Assembly: GCA_023131935.1 (NCBI GenBank)
Contig: JAGLYY010000371.1
Coordinates: 1 to 8,478 of the forward strand
Length of the DNA: 8,478 nt
Reading direction: 5' to 3'
Source: Spirochaetales bacterium
Lineage (GTDB): Bacteria; Spirochaetota; Spirochaetia; JAGLYY01
Position numbers and translations under genes: made by a program. Under the pieces are notes generated by a model. That model was not told where the DNA came from, searched no databases, and saw nothing but the letters and a program-made list of their open reading frames with translations. This document shows, piece after piece, positions 4,926 to 8,478 of this stretch. Positions within the stretch are counted from its first letter, which is position 1. Each line of letters begins with the position of its first letter.

Positions 4926-7217
4926 GTGGAGAAAAAAACACTGCGTCTGCTGATTCTTGAAGATCGATCAGAAGATGCTGAACTGGTTGTACATGAGCTT
5001 GAAAAGGATGGTTTCAATATTGCCTACAACAGGTCGGATACGGAAAATGGCTATAGAAAAGGCCTTGCTGAAAAACCCGACTTGATCCTGGCGGACTATA
5101 ACCTGCCCACTTTCGATGGTATGTCCGCTTTACTGATACAAAAAGAGCTTACGCCGGATATTCCTTTCATTATTGTATCAGGAACAGTAGGTGAAGAGAT
5201 AGCTGTTGAATGTCTGAAAGCGGGAGCAACAGATTACATTTTAAAAGACAGGCTCTTCCGGCTTGGACCTGTGGTTAAACGGGCTTTGGAGGCAACTGAA
5301 CTGCAGTGCAAGCGCAAGAAGATAGAAGATCAACTGCGGCTTCTCTCCTCTGCCGTGGAGCAGAGCTCTGAGGGTATAGCGGTAGTGGATTTGAAGGGCC
5401 GTTTGCTTTTCTTGAATAATGCTTTTGCAGCCATACACGGTTATAATACGGAGGAACTCATAGGCAGGTACCTTTCTGTCTTCCATACGCCTGAACAGAT
5501 GGCCTCGGTTGATTCGGCGAACCGCCAGATCCGGGAAAGTGGCAAGTTCAAGGGCGAAATATGGCATGTCAGACAGGACGGCACTGTTTTCCCAACCCTT
5601 ATGAATAATTCGTTGCTCAGGGATGGGAATGGAAAGCCGATCGGAATTATCGGCACTGTGCGGGACATTACGGATCGTAAAAAAGCAGAAGAGGCTCTTA
5701 AGCAAAGCGAAGAGCGTTACCGGGTGCTGATCCAATCAATGGAAGCGCTCATCTTTTCCGTAGACCGGGATGGGCTATTTCATAAAGCAGGAGGGCGTAG
5801 ACTCGAAAGAATGGGTCTGTCTCCCGATGACGTTGTTGGCAAAACACTTTTCGACATCTTCCCTGAAGCTGAGGCAAAGCAATACCTCAAACTTTTCCAG
5901 AAAGTCTTTGAAAGCGGAGAAGTCTGTAGTTATGAATACGAGGGTGAATATTCCGGAAAAAAGACAATCGATCAGACTAACATTTATCCGATTCATAATG
6001 CCCATGGTGATATCGAACTTGTCGGTGTGATCTGCCGCGATATTACTGAGCAGCGCTTTTTAGAAGGTCAGCTTGGTGAAGTCCAGAGAATGGAAACTGT
6101 TGGGCAGTTGGCAGGGGGGGTGGCTCACGATTTTAATAATTTGATCATGGCTATTCAGGGCTACACAGAGCTCGCTTTAATGGAAGTTCAGGAGAGTGAT
6201 TCTCTGTATGAAGATTTAAATGAAATCCAAAAGGCCGCTAAGAACGCCGCCGGTTTGACACGTCAACTGCTACTGTTCAGCCGCCGCCAGCCCATTGAGT
6301 TTGGCCCCTTAGACTTGAACGGAGTAATTGCAGACTTAAGTAAAATGCTGAATCGCCTCTTGGGCGAAGACATCTCTTTGATTACAGAGCCGGCATCTAA
6401 TCTTAAATCCGTCCGTGGAGATTCAGGAACTGTCCAGCAGGTTATAATGAATATCGTGGTCAATGCACGGGACGCAATGCCTGAAGGGGGAAAAATTACT
6501 ATAAAGACTGAAAACGCGCATGTAAATCAAGAATACTGCCGGAAGTACAGTTATGCATACCCAGGGAACTTCGTAAAATTTGAGATTGCGGATACAGGAA
6601 TGGGCATGGACCCTGAAGTTGCAGGGCACATCTTCGAGCCTTTCTATACAACAAAGGGTATTGGTAAAGGAACGGGCTTGGGTCTTTCAGTAGTCTACGG
6701 TATAGTTAAACAGCACAAGGGCTGGATCAATGTAGAAAGTTCACCCGGAAAAGGTACGATCTTCAGCATATACCTGCCTGAGTTTCCCCAGGAAGCAGGA
6801 TTGATGCAGGAAACCTCTGTTTCTCCGGACACAAAAAGAGGGAAAGGGGAGCGGATTCTATTAGTGGAGGATGAGAAATCCGTAAGGGATCTCTCTAACA
6901 GGGTGCTCTCAAACAACGGATATCTTGTATTTCCCGCTTCCGATGCAAAAGAAGCGCATGAAATTTTCAAGAGCGAGGAAGGAAACTTCGACCTCATTCT
7001 AAGTGATGTGGTTCTGCCTGATGAGAGCGGTTTAGAGCTTGTGGAAAAATTTCTCAGGCTCAAGCCCGGAATTAAAGCCCTGTTTGTAAGCGGATACAGC
7101 GATGAAAAATCAGGCTGGCATATTATTCAGCAAAGGGGGTTTCCATACCTCCAGAAACCATATCCATTATCCGATTTTCTTAAGGCTGTAAGCCGGGAGC
7201 TTGGGAAAAAACGATAG
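4926..7217 (+). CDS. Hybrid histidine kinase REC-PAS-PAS-HisKA-HATPase-REC
   Basis: 763 residues from GTG 4926, supported by AGGAG at 4914-4918. Domains in order: receiver 5-122 (E12-D13, phospho-acceptor D57 in LILADYNLP, K107 in YILKD); PAS about 141-250 (EGIAVVDLKGRLLFLNNAF, ending VRDITDRKKAEEAL); PAS about 263-375 (ending CRDITEQRFLEGQL); NtrB-like transmitter with H401 in AGGVAHDFNNL, N513 in NIVVNARDAM, D556-G560 (DTGMGM) and G582-L587 (GTGLGL); C-terminal receiver 643-760 with E648-D649, phospho-acceptor D694 in LILSDVVLP and K744 in LQKPY. There is no membrane segment, so it is cytoplasmic; the PAS domains may bind a small ligand or mediate contacts. Its H box belongs to a different subfamily from the two kinases upstream, so it is not a simple duplicate. 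It follows the regulator remnant after ten bases and closes the operon. A run of seven G (6114-6120) lies just before the H401 codon. Confidence 0.93.
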   Translation: MEKKTLRLLILEDRSEDAELVVHELEKDGFNIAYNRSDTENGYRKGLAEKPDLILADYNLPTFDGMSALLIQKELTPDIPFIIVSGTVGEEIAVECLKAGATDYILKDRLFRLGPVVKRALEATELQCKRKKIEDQLRLLSSAVEQSSEGIAVVDLKGRLLFLNNAFAAIHGYNTEELIGRYLSVFHTPEQMASVDSANRQIRESGKFKGEIWHVRQDGTVFPTLMNNSLLRDGNGKPIGIIGTVRDITDRKKAEEALKQSEERYRVLIQSMEALIFSVDRDGLFHKAGGRRLERMGLSPDDVVGKTLFDIFPEAEAKQYLKLFQKVFESGEVCSYEYEGEYSGKKTIDQTNIYPIHNAHGDIELVGVICRDITEQRFLEGQLGEVQRMETVGQLAGGVAHDFNNLIMAIQGYTELALMEVQESDSLYEDLNEIQKAAKNAAGLTRQLLLFSRRQPIEFGPLDLNGVIADLSKMLNRLLGEDISLITEPASNLKSVRGDSGTVQQVIMNIVVNARDAMPEGGKITIKTENAHVNQEYCRKYSYAYPGNFVKFEIADTGMGMDPEVAGHIFEPFYTTKGIGKGTGLGLSVVYGIVKQHKGWINVESSPGKGTIFSIYLPEFPQEAGLMQETSVSPDTKRGKGERILLVEDEKSVRDLSNRVLSNNGYLVFPASDAKEAHEIFKSEEGNFDLILSDVVLPDESGLELVEKFLRLKPGIKALFVSGYSDEKSGWHIIQQRGFPYLQKPYPLSDFLKAVSRELGKKR

Positions 7218-7641
7218 AGTAATTTGGAACGACTATAATCGCAGAAGAGCGGAAAACCAAAATGAAAATCCCAGGAGGGCGGCAGTTTAAAATCCCGGGT
7301 CAAAACAGCAGTGCTTCCCTTCGTGTCTTACCACCATGGAACCCTTCGCCCCGGAACAGTCGGGTATATCTGTGGATATCCAAACCTTAACCTTGCCTGC
7401 GAGGAAGTGAACGCCGCAAAATTAAAGAAGGGTCCATTAAAGTATTTCAAGAAAAAATATGACACTGACAAAATGCCTGGTAGCAGTAGTAGTGTCTTCT
7501 ATCTAATATTTTAATATAGAAGTCGAAAAAAAGTCAAATTCCCGGAATATAGTCCGACTTTTTAATTCCTTGCAATGCCAAGATAGAGATTTATTCTGTT
7601 TGAAGGCATACAGCATAGCAACATAATCTTAAGGCAACCCA
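7218..7641. other. Intergenic region between convergent operons, no supported gene
   Basis: I find no convincing gene here. A frame from GTG 7311 to 7514 lacks a ribosome site and any motif. AGGAGG at 7273-7278 resembles a strong ribosome site but has no start codon at a usable distance, so it may be chance or a relic of a lost gene. A direct repeat AAAATCCC occurs at 7265-7272 and 7289-7296. A perfect 7-base inverted repeat CTTCTAT/ATAGAAG spans 7496-7522, followed by the candidate terminator at 7526-7563. I see no obvious + strand intrinsic terminator directly after the hybrid kinase stop. Confidence 0.5.
7526..7563 (-). terminator. Candidate terminator of the yefM-yoeB operon
   Basis: On the - strand, AAAAAGTC (7563-7556) pairs with GACTTTTT (7535-7528), and the T run continues to 7526, giving seven T in all. 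Within the loop ATTC/GAAT pair around CGG. The outer stem is A-T-rich and therefore weak, and it lies about 80 bases past the toxin stop. On the + strand the same stem also ends in five T, so it could serve both convergent operons. Confidence 0.35.
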
Positions 7642-7902
7642 TCAATAATGATAACGCCCTTGCACAAAATCGATTCTGTCATGCCCCACGACATAAACCA
7701 AGCGATGTTCTTGAGTAATTCGGCGAGACCAAACACCTGAACCGAGAAACTTCAAAGACTCCGGTTTGCCGATACCCTGAAACGGATCTCGTATTATCGC
7801 CTCGATTAATTTAAAAACTCGAAGAGCTGTCTTGCGGTCCGTCTCCACCCAGTAACGTAAATCCTCCCTAAACTCTGGTTGAAACACAGCTTCTCGCTGC
7901 AT
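7642..7902 (-). CDS. yoeB: YoeB-family ribosome-dependent mRNA interferase toxin
   Basis: 86 residues from ATG 7902, the normal length for YoeB (E. coli 84). The sequence contains the family signatures REDLRYWVETDRK, PFQGIGKPESLK, GVWSRRITQEHRLVY and the C-terminal RYHY. Residues matching the YoeB active site are E48, R67, H85 and the terminal Y86, so the toxin looks intact. In the family it binds the ribosomal A site and cleaves mRNA. A GTG at 7923 in the same frame would add seven residues (beginning VKTLRTA) and has a slightly better upstream TAGG. I prefer ATG 7902 because family members begin close to the REAVFxPEF segment. The frame is open further upstream, but that part overlaps the antitoxin gene. 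The antitoxin gene lies upstream on the same strand with a 28-base gap, forming one operon. Confidence 0.93.
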   Translation of the reverse strand: MQREAVFQPEFREDLRYWVETDRKTALRVFKLIEAIIRDPFQGIGKPESLKFLGSGVWSRRITQEHRLVYVVGHDRIDFVQGRYHY

Positions 7903-7930
7903 AGCAGTGCGGAGCGTTTTCACATAACGC

Positions 7931-8209
7931 CTACTCAAAACCGATCTCGCTACGAAGCTCATCGATTGTTTGTGGTGTGCCGGTTCCTTTCCGGACTCTA
8001 TCCAGTGCGGTAAGGAGTCGCTCTGCATTGGTGGGCGAACGAAGCAAATGTGCCGTTTCAAGTATGCCGGTCAACTCGTCAGCTGCTATCATAGCGACGT
8101 CTTCACTTCCACGTCGTTGGATAATAACCACTTCTCGGTTTTTGGTTACCTCATCCATTAAAAAAGCGAGGCGTGCACGGGCATGGGTATAGGTTGTTTG
8201 AATAGCCAT
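7931..8209 (-). CDS. yefM: YefM/Phd-family antitoxin
   Basis: 92 residues from ATG 8209, which is preceded by AGGAAG at a normal distance. The N-terminal part (TYTHARARLAFLMDEVTKNRE, then VVIIQRRGSEDVAMIAADEL) is the Phd/YefM DNA-binding fold, which forms dimers and represses its own promoter. The C-terminal part (about 55-92: LRSPTNAERLLTALDRVRKG and on to RSEIGFE) is the flexible toxin-binding tail that neutralises YoeB. The frame is open 20 codons upstream of this ATG, but those codons cross the promoter and operator, so the upstream start is rejected. It is paired with yoeB directly downstream. Autoregulation is strongly supported by the palindrome at 8225-8247. The yefM symbol follows from the pairing with yoeB; the protein could equally be labelled Phd-like. 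Confidence 0.93.
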   Translation of the reverse strand: MAIQTTYTHARARLAFLMDEVTKNREVVIIQRRGSEDVAMIAADELTGILETAHLLRSPTNAERLLTALDRVRKGTGTPQTIDELRSEIGFE

Positions 8210-8224
8210 ATTTTCTTCCTTGAT

Positions 8225-8247
8225 TATGTACAGATATACTGTACATA
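8225..8247. promoter_or_regulatory. YefM operator: palindrome with two TGTACA cores
   Basis: Perfect 9-base arms TATGTACAG (8225-8233) and CTGTACATA (8239-8247) flank a 5-base spacer. Each arm holds TGTACA, the core motif known for YefM binding at the E. coli yefM-yoeB promoter. The two cores are 13 bases apart centre to centre, a little over one helical turn. The palindrome overlaps the -10 of the promoter and ends 15 bases before the yefM start codon, so bound antitoxin would block RNA polymerase. Confidence 0.85.
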
Positions 8248-8266
8248 TTAAAGACAGGAATGTCAA
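8238..8266 (-). promoter_or_regulatory. yefM-yoeB sigma-70-type promoter
   Basis: On the - strand a perfect -35 TTGACA (8266-8261) is followed after exactly 17 bases by TACAGT (8243-8238), a four-of-six -10 match. Transcription would start near 8231, inside the operator and about 20 bases before the antitoxin ATG. The overlap with the TGTACA palindrome explains repression by YefM. Confidence 0.75.
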
Positions 8267-8292
8267 CATAGATAATAGTTATCGAAAAAATC

Positions 8293-8454
8293 TTATTTTT
8301 GTCTTTTTATAATATCAAGCAAAACATCTTTAGATTTTGCAAAAAGTATCTCATCCAGGGCGTGATCGAGTCTGTAGAAGCCCGGGCTAATGAACACTGC
8401 ATTGCGGAGCCGTCGTTGGCGACACTTGCAAACTATATACCACGTTACTTGCAT
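8293..8454 (-). CDS. Small uncharacterised protein
   Basis: 53 residues from ATG 8454 to TAA 8295-8293. An AAGGAG (8464-8459) lies four bases upstream of this ATG, a strong ribosome site. Another in-frame ATG at 8469 (preceded by GAGG at the window edge) would add five residues, and the frame is open to the window end, so the gene could start further left on its strand. The N-terminal part is basic with two cysteines (MQVTWYIVCKCRQRRLRNAV); the C-terminal half reads like amphipathic helices (LDHALDEILFAKSKDVLLDI). I recognise no family. It lies 83 bases upstream of yefM on the same strand but is separated from it by the yefM promoter. It may be the end of a longer gene. Confidence 0.4.
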   Translation of the reverse strand: MQVTWYIVCKCRQRRLRNAVFISPGFYRLDHALDEILFAKSKDVLLDIIKRQK

Positions 8455-8478
8455 ATTGCTCCTTCCCATGATTACCTC

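Noticed and set aside
7311..7514. 67-codon open frame from GTG
   Set aside because: There is no ribosome site before the GTG, no recognisable domain, and low-complexity serines near the end. The lysine-rich stretch alone does not support a gene.
7496..7522. Inverted repeat CTTCTAT/ATAGAAG as a terminator for the kinase operon
   Set aside because: No T run follows on either strand, and the stem is A-T-rich, so an intrinsic terminator is not supported here.
7903..8061. Upstream extension of the yoeB frame by 53 codons
   Set aside because: The extension lies inside the yefM coding sequence in another frame and is not part of the YoeB fold, which is complete from residue 1 at ATG 7902.

Overview
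The window appears to come from a bacterial chromosome with moderate G+C. The proteins and gene style (many soluble or periplasm-sensing histidine kinases, Rcp1-type receivers, toxin-antitoxin pairs between operons) resemble sulfate-reducing or syntrophic Desulfobacterota (former Deltaproteobacteria). No rRNA, tRNA or housekeeping gene is present, so this assignment is an inference from protein flavour only.

Layout: (1) Positions 1-532 hold the end of a probable antitoxin overlapping a complete PIN-domain (VapC-like) toxin on the + strand. (2) Positions 533-1376 hold no confident gene. They contain a candidate sigma-70-type promoter, a strong factor-independent terminator at 748-773, several consecutive inverted repeats including a REP-like element at 929-966, and a well-spaced ribosome-binding site leading into a short, apparently frame-shifted single-membrane-segment ORF (1001-1131). 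(3) Positions 1377-7217 are a tightly packed + strand signalling operon: a membrane histidine kinase with a periplasmic ABC-binding-protein-like sensor; an Rcp1-like single-domain response regulator; a REC-histidine kinase; a 31-codon remnant of a second Rcp1-like regulator; and a REC-PAS-PAS-kinase-REC hybrid. The first four are joined by 4- to 8-base overlaps and the hybrid follows after 10 bases. (4) Positions 7218-7641 hold no supported gene but contain inverted repeats, one a candidate terminator for the opposite strand. (5) Positions 7642-8266 are a complete yefM-yoeB toxin-antitoxin operon on the - strand with a legible promoter and a two-TGTACA palindromic operator. (6) A small uncharacterised ORF lies on the - strand at 8293-8454.

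The signalling operon carries three transmitter modules and four intact receiver domains but no DNA-binding, cyclase, phosphodiesterase or Hpt domain, so its output must be protein-protein or encoded elsewhere. The most notable observation is the 4820-4915 remnant. It keeps the start of a receiver domain fused in frame to the characteristic C-terminal tail of Rcp1-like regulators, with the phosphorylation core missing, and it still keeps the ATGA overlap with the kinase upstream. Two toxin-antitoxin modules flank the operon, and there are signs of decay on both sides of the first kinase gene, which fits an accessory, rearranging locus. I did not find a clearly unprecedented system. The candidates worth checking are the deleted regulator, the structured 586-970 region, the frame-shifted small membrane ORF, and the small ORF at the right end.
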